Shown: positions 19,666 through 30,276 of the stretch, piece by piece
Numbering within the stretch: position 1 is the first letter of the stretch
How the letters are laid out: each line of letters opens with the position of its first letter
DNA from: Phlegmacium glaucopus
Taxonomy: Eukaryota; Basidiomycota; Agaricomycetes; Agaricales; Cortinariaceae
Direction of reading: 5' to 3'
Length of the DNA stretch: 38,952 nt
NCBI GenBank assembly: GCA_015039465.1
Contig: MU130386.1
Location: forward strand, 65,201-104,152
Made by a program: the position numbers and the translations under genes
Notes under the pieces: model-generated
The model's database searches: none
Seen by the model: only the letters and a program-made list of their open reading frames with translations
What the model was told of the DNA's origin: nothing

Positions 19666-21204
19666 GAGGACTTTACACTCCCCCACATTGTCCGGCCAGA
19701 ATTCTGCCGGACTTCCACTGGACTCCAGAAAAGTCTGGTCAGAGTCTGGTCAGAGTCCAGTGGAAGTCCAGTGGAAGTACAAAACATGCCTGTATCCCCT
19801 CCTAACCTAAGAACGCGCTACCGCGCTGATAGGACCCATATAGCCTCTAGGTTCGTAGACTGGTTATTTTTGCGATTTAACAACTTCGCAGTATACGCTG
19901 ATGAGCTTGGTTTTGTTCTGTACTCAGAATTGAGTAGATACTTAGTTACTGTGACTGTGACATGTAACAAACAGACTTTACCTTTGACCACTCATACCAC
20001 ACCAGCCCCATGAACTTTTGTACCTCTGAGGAGCTTACAAGCTTCTCATGTGCATCAACGCGGATACCTCGCGGGTACCAACTTCATTTGCACTCGCATT
20101 CGCGGTTCTCGCACATCCTTCGCACCTTGTACAACATGATATAGTCCTCATATGGCCTCCGCATATCACTTCTACAACCTTCATAACTATCCAAAGCACC
20201 CTCATTCCTCCTGGCATTTCATACTTCAACATATCTTCAGTGTCTCTCAGTCAATATTGGACTTAAATGTTTCATCACTTCACAGCCGCATCTTTGCACA
20301 GCCACTATCTAATCTCGCAGTCTTTCATGGTTTGCATACGCATTCCTTACCTCTCCATGCATCCTGTGCATTGGTTTTATCATGGTCCATGTTGTTTTGC
20401 ATTTACTTTCTTTCATCTTTCCATATATATAATTTTATCATTCTTTCGAAACAGGAGGTCATTCAACTGACCTCCTTACTCATCATCTTTATTTATATTT
20501 TGTCTCCTATTCCTTCATTACCAAACCATTGGGTCAATGTGATTTCGCATTAGCTCAATTTTTACATTACTGTTTCGCATATCTGCACCTGGTTAGTTTG
20601 CAACTCTTGTATTAAGTATCCATAGCAAGTAGGAGGCAAGGTGAACAAGAGACGGCCAGAGTTTTGATCCCATAAACTTTGCAGCAATGTCCCAAGTCAA
20701 TAGTCTCATCCTTTAAGCTACTTTGCGAACCGCATTATCATTCGCGAACTTTGCTATCCTTGCAGTCTACTCTTCTTGCGTATTTCAATACCGCGGACTT
20801 CTCTTTAAATTCTATCAAGGAAATCTACATTAACCCCTCTGAACTATGTTACTACTTGCGGTCTGATCCCACCGCAGGTACATCAGCACAGACAGAAAAT
20901 ATCCCCATCCCTAAATATTAATCCTAAGCCCTAGGCCTAACCCCTAAATCTAGATATAACCCTAAGCCTAACCTCTAAATCTAAATATAACCCTAAATTC
21001 CATCAAAAATCCAGCAGATGTCTGGTGGAAGTCTGGCGGACTGTGACCAGACATACAGTCCAGGCATTTTCTACTTTCACTGGACTCTGACCAGACTCTG
21101 ACCGGACTCTCACCAGACTTTTACCGGAATTTTAGTGGAGTCTGCCAGACTGCCAAAAGTCTGGCAGACTCCGGCCAGACAATGTGGGGGACTGTAAAGT
21201 ACAC
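19666..21204. mobile_element. GTCCGG MITE copy b, split by TGAT copy b
   Basis: Ends are GAGGACTTTACACTCCCCCA and, on the other strand, GTGTACTTTACAGTCCCCCA. The TSD is GTTGCTAT (19658-19665) / GCTGCTAC (21205-21212), differing at two positions. It is oriented opposite to copies a and c. Without the insert it is about 480 bases of CCGG-rich words and the GCGC core. Confidence 0.82.
19827..20885 (+). mobile_element. TGAT LTR-like element, copy b (1059 bases)
   Basis: It starts TGATAGGACCC and ends GGTACATCA. The TSD is GCGC (19823-19826) / GCAC (20886-20889), one CpG transition apart. It landed in the GC core of the MITE, at the same GCGC where TATA copy 3 sits in MITE copy a. No coding region is recognised. 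Confidence 0.8.
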
Positions 21205-21212
21205 GCTGCTAC

Positions 21213-21440
21213 GTAGTAGTGACCATTTAAACTTTTCACTGATGCTGGTCCCCATAGATCCCAATGTACACAGTCACCATATTTTGCAGCTTGGGTTTTG
21301 GGCACACCATAACCATCACAGGCACAGGCCACCATGTCACAGTCCATGCCCATCAACTTTTCACCATAGATGATTATGGGTTCAGGTTGTCTAAGAATGT
21401 GGCAGGACAGGACATGTTAAATAACAGTCATTGATGGGTA
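21213..21440 (-). pseudogene. copia polyprotein: integrase zinc-binding end and first catalytic Asp
   Basis: The minus strand reads KTQAAKYGDCVHWDLWGPA, then VKSLNGHYYVA, where the Asp of HWDLWG is the first acidic residue of the DDE triad. Upstream MDCDMVACACDG may be the remains of the zinc-binding region. Recognisable copia sequence ends near 21440. Confidence 0.8.
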
Positions 21441-21997
21441 GCAACAGGTTATGGGTAGGATAGGTATCAAAAAAATAAAATTTCATAGTAAACTCTACAA
21501 TTTAGGGAGTGTAGCATGTTTAAGTCATAAGTGTTGCTGAAGAATCATAAGATTATGGATGGTGGAGGGATGAGGGCACATGTCAAGAAACAACAAGTAC
21601 ATTATCTAGATAGTAAATCTTACTGCTGATCTCAACTGCTGATAATATGATTGTTGGTTATCACAATGATCAATCTCTAAAATTAGGTTTTGGCTGTCAT
21701 ACTGTTGCAACTCACCGACAGCTGGTTTTTGAAGGGTGATGACAGGTGGTGGCCATCAATGCAGCAGCTGCCAAAAAGGTCAGATCAAGCACCAGCAGTA
21801 CAGGTCAGGTCACCCATCAGTGGGCCAAGGCACCCACCATGATGGTTACAATGTGCAGCCCTGTTCTCTGGGCCTCCTGGGTTGCTCTGAGACATCCAGG
21901 GATGCCCTGAAATGCCTCTCAGGGTTGTGGGAAGCTTGGCACTACTCTGACAAATGCCACCTTCCTAAAGTGGCCTGAGATCAAAAGGCATTTTCCT
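21441..21997. other. No recognisable feature
   Basis: AT-rich, with a more GC-rich patch at 21730-21970 that is open in one frame but shows no motif. It may hide the lost 5' end of the copia element. Confidence 0.4.
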
Positions 21998-24592
21998 GAT
22001 GTTCCTCAGTTTTGAATATCAACTTAGCTTCCCTATCTTGCTCTTCCTCTAAGCCCCTTGGGCTTCCACTGTTAAGTTCGAGGACTCTATTCTGGAGTAT
22101 CAGATGGAGTTTAATCGGAACGGAACCATGGAACAGATAAGGACTTCAGCCTCAGTGTATATGCTGTGCTACCCTAAACTTTCATGTCCTAATTTTGGAG
22201 TAAGAACGGAACAGAGTGGAACCGGAAGTTGCAGGAACTTAGAGGAAGAATAGGAGGAGGAAAGTAAGTTGATATTTGAACTGAGGAATACATACAAGTT
22301 TTGAGTACTTAAATAATGCAAGGAATAGCAACCAGAATATAAAAGAGAAATATAAAGTGCTGCGTTCTGCTCCTGGAAAGTCCTGCATTCTTGGGTGAAT
22401 AATCCATAGCAGGCATGCTGACTGATAGTGGGAAAGTGATGACAAAGAATTAGTTGTTATGGCAAAGATGTGGAAATGGGTTTGGAGTATCGTCAGAAGA
22501 GCCAGAATGATACAGAGAAGTCTCGGAGTTGGATGGAGGAAGAGTAGATCCGGATACAAGGGAAGGTACTGGATGGAGTATGGAGTACTGGTGATAGGAC
22601 TGAAAATTGAATACCTATGGATTATTCATTTTTCATAATATTATTCTTCAATTGAATCAAAAAGATCAATAAACCAACCATGAATTAATCTACAAATTGA
22701 TAGTATAAGGGTCAAAAGTGTTGACTACACTTGTTGATTAAACTGGAAATTGCAAAGTTTTGAATGTTAACTCAGCAGATAACTATGATCTGAATTGATC
22801 TATTTATCATACTGTAAAATAACACTACAAAAAGTTCAGATTATAACCATACAAAAATCCATAATGGTCTAAATGAACAACTTGCAATCTAAAGTAACTA
22901 TCAAGTCTACAACTGTGAAGAAATTTGTCATACAAGTCCTAGGACAATATCAGTAAACATCAATAAAGTTCCTGAAACAGTGAAACACTTTGTCACATTT
23001 TGTCATATTACTGTGACATTTGTGACATTTGTGACATTATGACATCATGAGACATATGATATCATAAAACCAAGGCATGACATCAAAAACAAGGCATGAT
23101 ATCATAACATAGACATGACATCACAGACTCTTACCTAATTTTGTTTCTCATTTATGTATATAAGTAACTAGAAAGCACCAGTAACATTAGTGAATTTGCA
23201 CTCTTCCTTTCTTTCCCAAGTTTCAGCGCTCTGAATTGGCACAAGTTAGAATTGGAATTACAAGTGGACTTGCTTTGCTTCACTCAGTTCAAAGGGTATT
23301 AAATCCTTTAGGGACTTGTCTTGGAAGCAAGGATATTAAATCCTTTGTCAGAGTCTGAGGAGAAATCCTTGTACTATAAAGCTGTTTCATAGTCTGCCTG
23401 TGGGACTTTAAATCATTTGTTTTTGGAACTGTTCATAGAATATTAAATCCTTAAGGGACTTGTCTATGTTTATCCAAATTGGGTTATCATATAAACAAAG
23501 ACTATTGAACCCTAAAAAGGGAATTATCTTTGTCTATCAAATCACACTTTCATACAGTCTGAAAAATTGGACTTTAAACACTGGTCAGATTAGGAAAGAA
23601 GAGAGAAAAGAAAAGAAACAGATTGGAGGGGATAGTCCAAAAAGAATTGGACTTTAAACCTGTATTTGGAAGTTTTATTCAAGAGTATACTGGTTATACT
23701 TTCAAGGAAACCCCAACTTGCTTAATACAGAAATTTGTTATTGGTTGCTGGTTGTTGGACTTATTTCGAACATTTTCTTAAACAGTAATCTTAGAACTAC
23801 AAATTTATAAAAACCATATCACTGGAGACAACTCCAACAGAGCTGGACCAGAGTCACATATAACAGAATGTAACATCCACTTCTATTCCATTTCCTTTCG
23901 GCTCCAAAATTAGGACACTGAAGGAGCTGGGTAGCACAGCACATATGCTGAGGCTATAGTCCTACTCTGTTACTGTCTCTATTTGGTTCCATCCATTCCA
24001 ATATTCTGTCTGATATTGTTACATTCCATCATATGTTACTCGAGTCCAGCTCTGTCAGAGTTGTCTCTGGTAGTCCGTACTCCATACAGTGCTAACCCTA
24101 ACATCCCGAACTACTCCTCCTACGTCCAACCCCAAGACTTCTCCGTGTCATTCCGGTCCCTCCATCTATACTCCGCACCCATTTACCACTTCTTTGCCAC
24201 TACCACTATTTCTTTGTCATCATGTTCCCACTATCAGTCAGCACACCAGCCATGGCTTATTCACCCCAAGAATGCAGGACCTTTTGGGAGCAGAATGCAG
24301 CACTTTATATTTATACTTTATATTTCGGTTGCAATTCCTTTTATTATTTAAGTACTCGAACTTGTATGTTTTCCCTCAGTTCAAATATCAACATAGTTTC
24401 CTCCTCCTAGTCTTCCTCTAAGTTACTGCAACTTCTGGTTCCACTCTGTTCCATTCTTACTCCGAAATTAGGACACGAAGGTTTAGGGTAGCACAGCACA
24501 TATGCTGAGGCTATAGTCCTTTCCCATTCCATGGTTCTGTTCCGGTCAAACTCCATCCAATACTCCGGAATAGAGTTCTCGAACTTAACAGA
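21998..24592. mobile_element. Inverted pair of LTR-like repeats with inner AT-rich insert
   Basis: 22071 onward (CTGTTAAGTTCGAG...) and the region ending at 24592 (...CTCGAACTTAACAG) are inverted copies over about 500 bases, with shared phrases such as GCACAGCACATATGCTGAGG. A minus copy appears to begin near 23875 (TGTTACATTCTG) and a plus copy near 24018 (TGTTACATTCC). The minus copy seems interrupted by about 1.2 kb of AT-rich DNA (22600-23830). A short direct fragment lies at 21998-22070. No TSD is clear. I read it as two LTR-type repeats in opposite orientation, perhaps solo LTRs. Confidence 0.5.
23157..23164 (+). promoter_or_regulatory. TATA-like site in the AT-rich insert
   Basis: TATATAAG follows a cluster of TGACATCA/TGATATCA words (23000-23125). 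Downstream come CTTTCTTTCCC and repeated ATTAAATCCTT words. This layout resembles the U3-R of a retroelement LTR. Confidence 0.35.
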
Positions 24593-24635
24593 TATTTTGC
24601 ATGCTTAACATAAATTAGGGCTACCCTTTTGCTGG

Positions 24636-24800
24636 TTCAGACTGGTTGCAACTGCAAAGACTGGTTTATCGAGACCAGTCTTTTTCCAGTCTTTTTTTTT
24701 CAATATTCAAAGACCAGGACTGCTGGTCCAGTCTTTTTCTGGTCTAGTCCAGTCCAGTTGCAGTCTTTTTCCAGTCTTAAGACCATACCTGTAAACACTA
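24636..24800. mobile_element. hAT-type MITE fragment with CCAGTC words
   Basis: The right end is complementary to TAGTGTTTACAGGTATGGTC, matching the hAT-type end of 28654-29212. The interior repeats GACTGG/CCAGTC. The left end is degraded and no TSD is seen. Confidence 0.55.
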
Positions 24801-25094
24801 AACTTGGCATCAACCCATACCCCACCTGCAGAGACCCATATCCACTGACCCCACTGGTTTAACCATCATAATGAGCCCAAAAACACCCAAAACAGCCTAG
24901 AAATAAGGGAGATATGTGCTAAATGGATGGTTACTATTGTTTTGGTCATATCTCCTCCAATTCTTATCCATTTTGAATGATCTAGGGCTTGTTCTGTAGG
25001 TGGTGGGTACATATTTTTGTACCCATACCTGTACTTCACTTTACCTTACCCGCCAACCTGCAGGAGTTAAAAAAGCCATGACAATCCTGTTAGG
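24801..25094. mobile_element. Remnant of the TAGGGATTGTCATGG MITE
   Basis: It matches the better copy at 27472-30182 in order (CATCAACCCATACCCCACC, GAGCCCAAAAACACCC, AAATAAGGGAGATATGTGC, CCGCCAACCTGCAGG) and ends CCATGACAATCC. The left terminus is lost where the neighbouring fragment ends. Confidence 0.65.
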
Positions 25095-25690
25095 GCAACT
25101 GTGATGCCAACTTAGTCAAGCTAGCAGAGGATCCAAAGTTAATGATATTATAAGTAATAGGTTACATCAACTCACCTAGCAGGGGATACAAAGAGGAAAT
25201 GATAAGGATCCCTGCTAGGATGGGGGGTATTTAAGTACTAATATGGACATAACAGAGATATGTAAATAAATAAAGAAATGGCGTGATAAATAGAGATAAT
25301 AAAAATGGTGCCATATGAAAATAAAGTAATAAAATAAGAAGAAGTCAAATTAGGATCAGGAGTTGGTTCAGGACTGATTGGGATTTGGGAGTTGGACTGG
25401 TCAGTTCAGGTTCAGGTCAAGTTCATCAATGAGGTGGAAGTTGTAATCATCCCTTAGAATTAATTAATAAGGCCACTGTTCGTGATAAAGTGGCCAATTA
25501 TAAAGTGCAATTATTTTTTATTAACAAATGCACTAGCTAAATCTAAGCTAAGGCTACCACAGGCCAGTGAAACCTGGCAAATTTAATAAGAAAAACACCT
25601 GATAGTTAGGTGTGGATTCAGGAGTTGAATTGGGAGTTGGTTTTGAAGTGGGTTCGGGATCATGAGTCAAGGTTTGGGCGAGAAACCAGG
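25095..25690. other. AT-rich stretch with no recognisable feature
   Basis: There are GGTTCAGG/AGTTGG words at 25360-25440 and 25610-25670 but no clear repeat unit or gene. Confidence 0.4.
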
Positions 25691-25699
25691 TGTCCCCTA

Positions 25700-25860
25700 A
25701 CAAATTCCTACTAACTGGTTAGTAACTGCAAATAACTGACTATAACTGGTTGATTACAGTCCAGTTAGGTTATTTTTGGTTTTGGAATGAAGGCTAACCA
25801 GTCTTGGTTAGAGCCCCTGGGCACCAAATAACCAGACCTAACTGGACTTTTGAAACTAGT
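25700..25860. repeat. Array of AACTGGTTA/CCAGTTA words
   Basis: The words AACTGGTTAGTAACTG, ATAACTGGTTG, CCAGTTAGG and CTAACCAGTC alternate on both strands, like the subterminal arrays of the MITEs here. No termini or TSD are found. The adjacent 70-codon acidic frame (25804-26016) has no recognised domain. Confidence 0.4.
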
Positions 25861-26059
25861 GAGGATGACAAGGACAGCAAGGATGGTGGAGAACTTAAAG
25901 GGTCTGAAACTGCTGAGGGTTGGGAGGATTTTCTGATGGACTTGGAAAATGAGGATGATGGATTAGGGATGGACACTGAATCAGATGTAGATTATCTGGA
26001 CTGTAACTGGTACTAGTTCTACTGCTCATGTCATTAAATATATATCTTCTCTGCCAAAA

Positions 26060-26194
26060 TCTGTGGCTTCAAGCATGGGCCAAGCCAGGCCAGGCCATGC
26101 TGTGTCCAGTGGCTTTGGCTTGGCCCAGATTTTGAGAAAGCCAGAGCCACCTCAAGCTGGGCCTTCTGGGCCAAGCCAGGCCAGAACATCACTA
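26060..26194. mobile_element. Possible hAT-type MITE fragment with GGCCAAGCC words
   Basis: GGGCCAAGCCAGGCCAGGCC occurs near 26080 and again, in part, near 26165. The right end is complementary to TAGTGATGTTCTGGCC, close to the end of 30277-30804. The left end and TSD are not clear. Confidence 0.4.
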
Positions 26195-26308
26195 CTCAAT
26201 ATTTCCTGTACAGTATCACTCAAAGTTTTCAAGCATATCAAAATACAGTTCATAGGTTAATAAGAAGATGTTCTCACTGATCTTGGCATGGGGAATGGAT
26301 TGCTGAAG

Positions 26309-26586
26309 TGTCAAATTTTGATGTTGGTTTGAAGAACTAGACTTGTAAGAATACTTAAGCAAGGAATATCCTCACTTAGGTATCTATATGAGGGCAGGGA
26401 TATGTGATAGTATTTGTTCAAACTGATAAGGAGTCCCCTCCTCAACAGTTAGCTACTTATACTACATAGAAATGTGGCTGTATGTTGATAGTAATCTACA
26501 AGTCAATACTGCTATTGGTCAATATCCACTGATGCCACTATGATGCAATATGACACAATTAGCACAATAAACTAAATAATCCAACA
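26309..26586 (-). mobile_element. Solo LTR (278 bases), uninterrupted
   Basis: On the minus strand it starts TGTTGGATTATTTAGTT and ends AAAATTTGACA. The 5-base TSD TGAAG is perfect (26304-26308, 26587-26591). It serves as the reference for the split copy at 4889-6538. Confidence 0.85.
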
Positions 26587-26591
26587 TGAAG

Positions 26592-27039
26592 GAGTACAGA
26601 TGCTTTGGGTTTGGAGATTTTGCCAGATCTGAAATCTTAGACAATGTTGGTACATTTGTCAACAATTTGTTTTTGGTCCTCAGATATTTCCAGTGTGGTG
26701 ATTCTCAGTCTTGTGAAGCTGCTCAACAAGATAGGATTTTTGTGACACAATTTTTTTTTGTGGATGTGAGGAACAAATAGAATTAAGCAAGAAATTGCCA
26801 AGGGCTAGAAGTACAAGGAACAGAGGGTAAATACAGTAGACTTGACCAGAGGAAAGAACTCACTCTGCAAGGAATGGAGAGTGAAGAGCTGTTCTCACAC
26901 TCAGTGAAGTTTCATAACACAAAAAATATGAAACATGGGAGAAAAATATAAGACAGCACAGCAAATCAACAGTGGATGCTGATTAGAGACTGAGGTGGAA
27001 CACAGCAAGTCCACTGTGGGCACAGCTGAGTCAGCTGTT
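26592..27039. other. No recognisable feature
   Basis: AT-rich. A 64-codon frame at 26586 has no motif and I do not call it. Confidence 0.4.
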
Positions 27040-27471
27040 GTTGTGGTTTAAACTTGTTTACTCTAAGCTAACCACCACGAGGAACCAGCATCAGCGGACT
27101 CAGCTGTGCCCCAAGTGTCTCAGAGTTTTCTCCCCCACGTTGTCATGTCTCAGACATCTTTTGCATTTTTTAACCCTCACTGGAGTGTGATAATGGCTCT
27201 TTGCCTACCATCTCTTGCACTTCAGGTGTGCTGTTTTTTCTGTTCATTGTTTGTTGCATTTTCCTACCACCTCTTGTATTTGTAGCATTCAGCAATTTTC
27301 TGCTTACCCACCCTCTGTCCCATGGTAGCTTTCCTCACATTTTCCACCCTTTTTCCCACAGGGTTTTGCTGGTTAACAGAGGTTTTAACACACCAACATT
27401 CATTTTCATGCTATTTACTCCTTTTTATAATTTCTTCATGTATTATGTATACTACAGCCATTGTGCACAAT
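27040..27471 (+). mobile_element. Remnant of a YR-retroelement leader
   Basis: GTTTAAACTTGTTTACTCTAAGC at 27047, followed by CAGCTGTGCCCC, CTTGCACTTCAGGTGTG and ATGCTATTTACTCC, runs parallel to 31064-31900 in the YR element (GTTTAAACTCTGTTTACTC, AGCTGCGCCC, CTTGTGCTCCAGGTGAG, ATGCTATTTACTCC). The coding part is absent. Confidence 0.5.
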
Positions 27472-27707
27472 TAGGGATTGTCATGGGTAACCTGTGGGTG
27501 ACTCTGCATCAACCCATACCCCACCCACAGGGACCCGTACCTGCTAACCCCACAGGTTTACCCATCAAAACGAGCCCAAAAATACCCAAAATGGCCCAGA
27601 AATAAGGGAGATATGTGCTAAATGATAGTGACTATCATTTTGGTCATATATCCTTCAATTCTTATCCATTATCAGGCACCAATACTGATTGGTAGCATGG
27701 GTAAAAA

Positions 27708-28189
27708 GTGTACTTTACAGTCCCCCACGTTGTCCGGCTGGAGTCCAATGGACTGCCAAAAGTCCAGCGGACTCCACTAAAATTCTGGTAAAAGTCCGGT
27801 GAGAGTCTGGTCAGAGTCCAGTCAGAGTCCGGTGAAAGTAGAAAAATGCCTGGACTGTATGTCTGGTCACAGTCCGCCGGACTTCCACCGGACATCCGCC
27901 AGACTTTTGATAGAATTTACGGTTATATTTAGATTTAGAGGTTAGGCTTAGGGTTATATTATATTTAGGGCTTAGGATTAATATTTAGGGATGGGGATAT
28001 TTTCTGTCCGCACAGTAGCACGTTCTTAGGTTAGGAGGGGATATAGGCATGTTTTGTACTTCCACCGGACTTCCACCGGACTCTGACCGGACTCTGACCG
28101 GACTGTTCTGGAGTCCGGCGGAAGTCCGGTGGAGTCCGGTCAGTCCAGCAGAGTTCCGGCTGGACAATGTGGGGGAGTGTAAAGTCCTT
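27708..28189. mobile_element. GTCCGG MITE copy c (482 bases), empty-site version
   Basis: The TSD GGTAAAAA is perfect (27700-27707, 28190-28197). Ends are GTGTACTTTACAGTCCCCCA and, on the other strand, AAGGACTTTACACTCCCCCA. Its GC core reads CTGTCCGCACAGTAGCACG without an insert, so it gives the pre-insertion state of the sites hit in copies a and b. Confidence 0.88.
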
Positions 28190-28653
28190 GGTAAAAAGCT
28201 TAAAAGTTGCCATCATGAAAATAAGCAGACTTTGAATTCACTTGCCTGTTTTGGAAGTGGCCCTGAATCATGTTCCTGGTCAACAAATCATTCATTTGAC
28301 ATCCTCATCACTCATCATATTTTCAATCTCTCACACTATGCTATCTATCATTTACACTATTGACATGCTCCTAAACATCTACCATCCTTTTGTTCATTGG
28401 CTAGCTATTCAACAAAGCAATCAATCCAGTATTCACATCAGTCATCAGTTTGCATTTGATCATATCTATGGCCCATCATTTCAAGAATGGCCTGTTTATG
28501 GATGCATCAGCTACATCTCCTATTATGTAAAAGGTTTTGTCATTGTTGTTGTGGCTATGGACCCACAAGTCTTCCCCTCAGCTATCTACCTTGCCATACC
28601 TTGCTCCTGGATCACACTCAGTCCCCTATCCTCAATTATTTACCTCCTATCTT

Positions 28654-29212
28654 TAGTGTTTAAAAGTCTGGTCTGGTCTGGTTTTTTGACCCTCAGGGCC
28701 TTTAACCGAGACTGTAACCAGTCCACCTCAATCCTAGGACCAAAAAAGACTGGACTGGACCACTTAGGACCTGTTTACATCGGTTTTTTTTGGTCCTAGG
28801 ACTGGTCCTGGTCCTAACTGGTCTTAATCAGTCTGTAACTGGTCTTCTGCTGACAAATATATATTTTTGTATCATAAACAGTTGTTAAGTTTAATAATAG
28901 CTTCTGAACGAGCCCAAGGGGGTTGGATTCTGTTAGGATTTGGATTTTCTACAGTAATACTAGTAAAATGCCTTATTTTAGCAAATATTTTAGACTATTT
29001 TACAGATCTATTTATTTCTCAGCCAGTTCTTATTGGATTTTTATGATAGTGGGCTCGTTGGAAAGGGGTAAATTAGGGTTCAAGCCATTTTTAACCTTAA
29101 AAGACCGGTTAATGGAGATTGATCTGTTTCCAGTCTTTGATTCTCAAGAATCAAAAGACTGGACCACTGGTCTGGTATTTTTCTGGTCTCATAACCAGAC
29201 CTTCAAACACTA
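28654..29212. mobile_element. hAT-type MITE with CCAGACC/GGTCTGG words (559 bases)
   Basis: The left end TAGTGTTTAAAAGTCTGGTC and the right end (complement of TAGTGTTTGAAGGTCTGG) match. The TSD is CCTATCTT (28646-28653) / CTTATCTT (29213-29220). The interior is full of GGTCTGG, CCTAGGAC and AACTGGTC words. The terminus and 8-base TSD fit the hAT superfamily. Confidence 0.85.
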
Positions 29213-30276
29213 CTTATCTTATCATTCACTGCCAAAACCATCATTCACATGGTACCTGAGACCTTCCCACCCTCTTTATGACACTTTAGGAAGTCCAGGA
29301 GGATCACAACTAAGCAGAGGCTGCAGATGAATCAGCAGCAGAGGATTATTCTGGCAGTGTGTCAGTGTTATCAAGGCTGCACAACATGGGATCATGGGCA
29401 AGTAGTATTTTCTCAGGAACAAGGCTGTGCCTTTCAAGTGTTGACTCAGGACCTTTCATATTTTGACATGAACACACGGCTATGGAGTTGATATATTTTT
29501 GCTAGTGGACTGTGTACACTGCCTTCTCTTCTTTTCTCTTGCACTTTGACACTTTACAGATTTTTTTATTGTTCCTTCTTCTTTTCTATTGTTCTTTTCT
29601 TCTCGCAGCTGTCCTCTCTTCATCATTCCTCCTTTGACAGTGCATACTTCTTTCCTTTTTATTGTTCTACATAGCCTCATCCTTAGGGTATAAATACTGC
29701 TCTTTTGTACCAGGATAGGTAGTTTCTCCAAATTCATTCTTAGTCCCCAACAGTCATCATCTCAGTGGAGTTCCAGTGAATTCCTCCCTTAAGTTCACTT
29801 TTTCAACCTTTTATCTGTTACTGTCCCCTACTGTCAATTGCTATAGTCTTGCTGAAGACTCTTTCTCATTCATCCTCTTCTCTATACTCTCCCACCTCAG
29901 TCACCTCTATTCATCCTCATCCTTGTCCTCATCTCTATTCTTTCCCCCTACCTCTGTGTGTTACAAATCTAAGGCTACACCTTCCCTAAATGAACAACAG
30001 GGAGTTTCTTGACCTAAAGACTGGTCCACTGCTCTCTGGTTGGTGTTACATAACAACACAAACAATGATTTATACCGTTTTGAGTGATCTTGGGCTTGTT
30101 CTGTAGGTGGTGGGTACAGGAATCCATACCCATACCCATACCCGCCAACCTGCAGGGGTTGAAGGACCCATGACAATCCCTACATGCAATTCCATCTCAG
30201 GGGGTGCCACTGGCATCAGGGCATCCCCATTTCAGCTATAAAAGGCTTCCTTTTCACTCCAAGCGCTCCAAGCAGG

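Larger units (their letters stand above)
8418..21440 (-). mobile_element. Degenerate copia retrotransposon, opened by nested insertions
   Basis: Removing every insert with a readable TSD leaves one minus-strand series: integrase (21440-21213, 19657-19267), linker (19283-18520), RT (17965-17701, 16392-15855), RNase H and C-terminus (11153-10477), PPT and 3' LTR. Reading continues correctly across each excised insert, for example VAT-HID at 21205/19665, EKM-RTW at 18512/17973, YLN-APL at 17697/16396 and GIPY at 15855/11153. The gag and protease part and the 5' LTR are missing or beyond recognition after 21440. Confidence 0.88.
27670..30074 (+). mobile_element. TATA element copy 5, with two MITEs inside
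   Basis: It starts TATCAGGCACCAATACTG and ends ATGATTTATA. The TSD is CCAT (27666-27669) / CCGT (30075-30078). Its own parts are 27670-27707, 28190-28653 and 29213-30074. Its frame (28242 on) is cut by the second MITE. Confidence 0.83.
27472..30182. mobile_element. TAGGGATTGTCATGG MITE, split by TATA copy 5
   Basis: The left end TAGGGATTGTCATGGGT and the right end are inverted copies over 17 bases. Its own sequence is 27472-27669 and 30075-30182, about 310 bases. The flanks share only CAAT, so the TSD is uncertain. It reads ATCCATTTTGAATG-like across the insertion point, as in the remnant at 24960. Confidence 0.75.

Noticed and set aside
25804..26016. 70-codon acidic frame
   Set aside because: It is too short, with no recognised motif, and lies beside a word array typical of MITEs.
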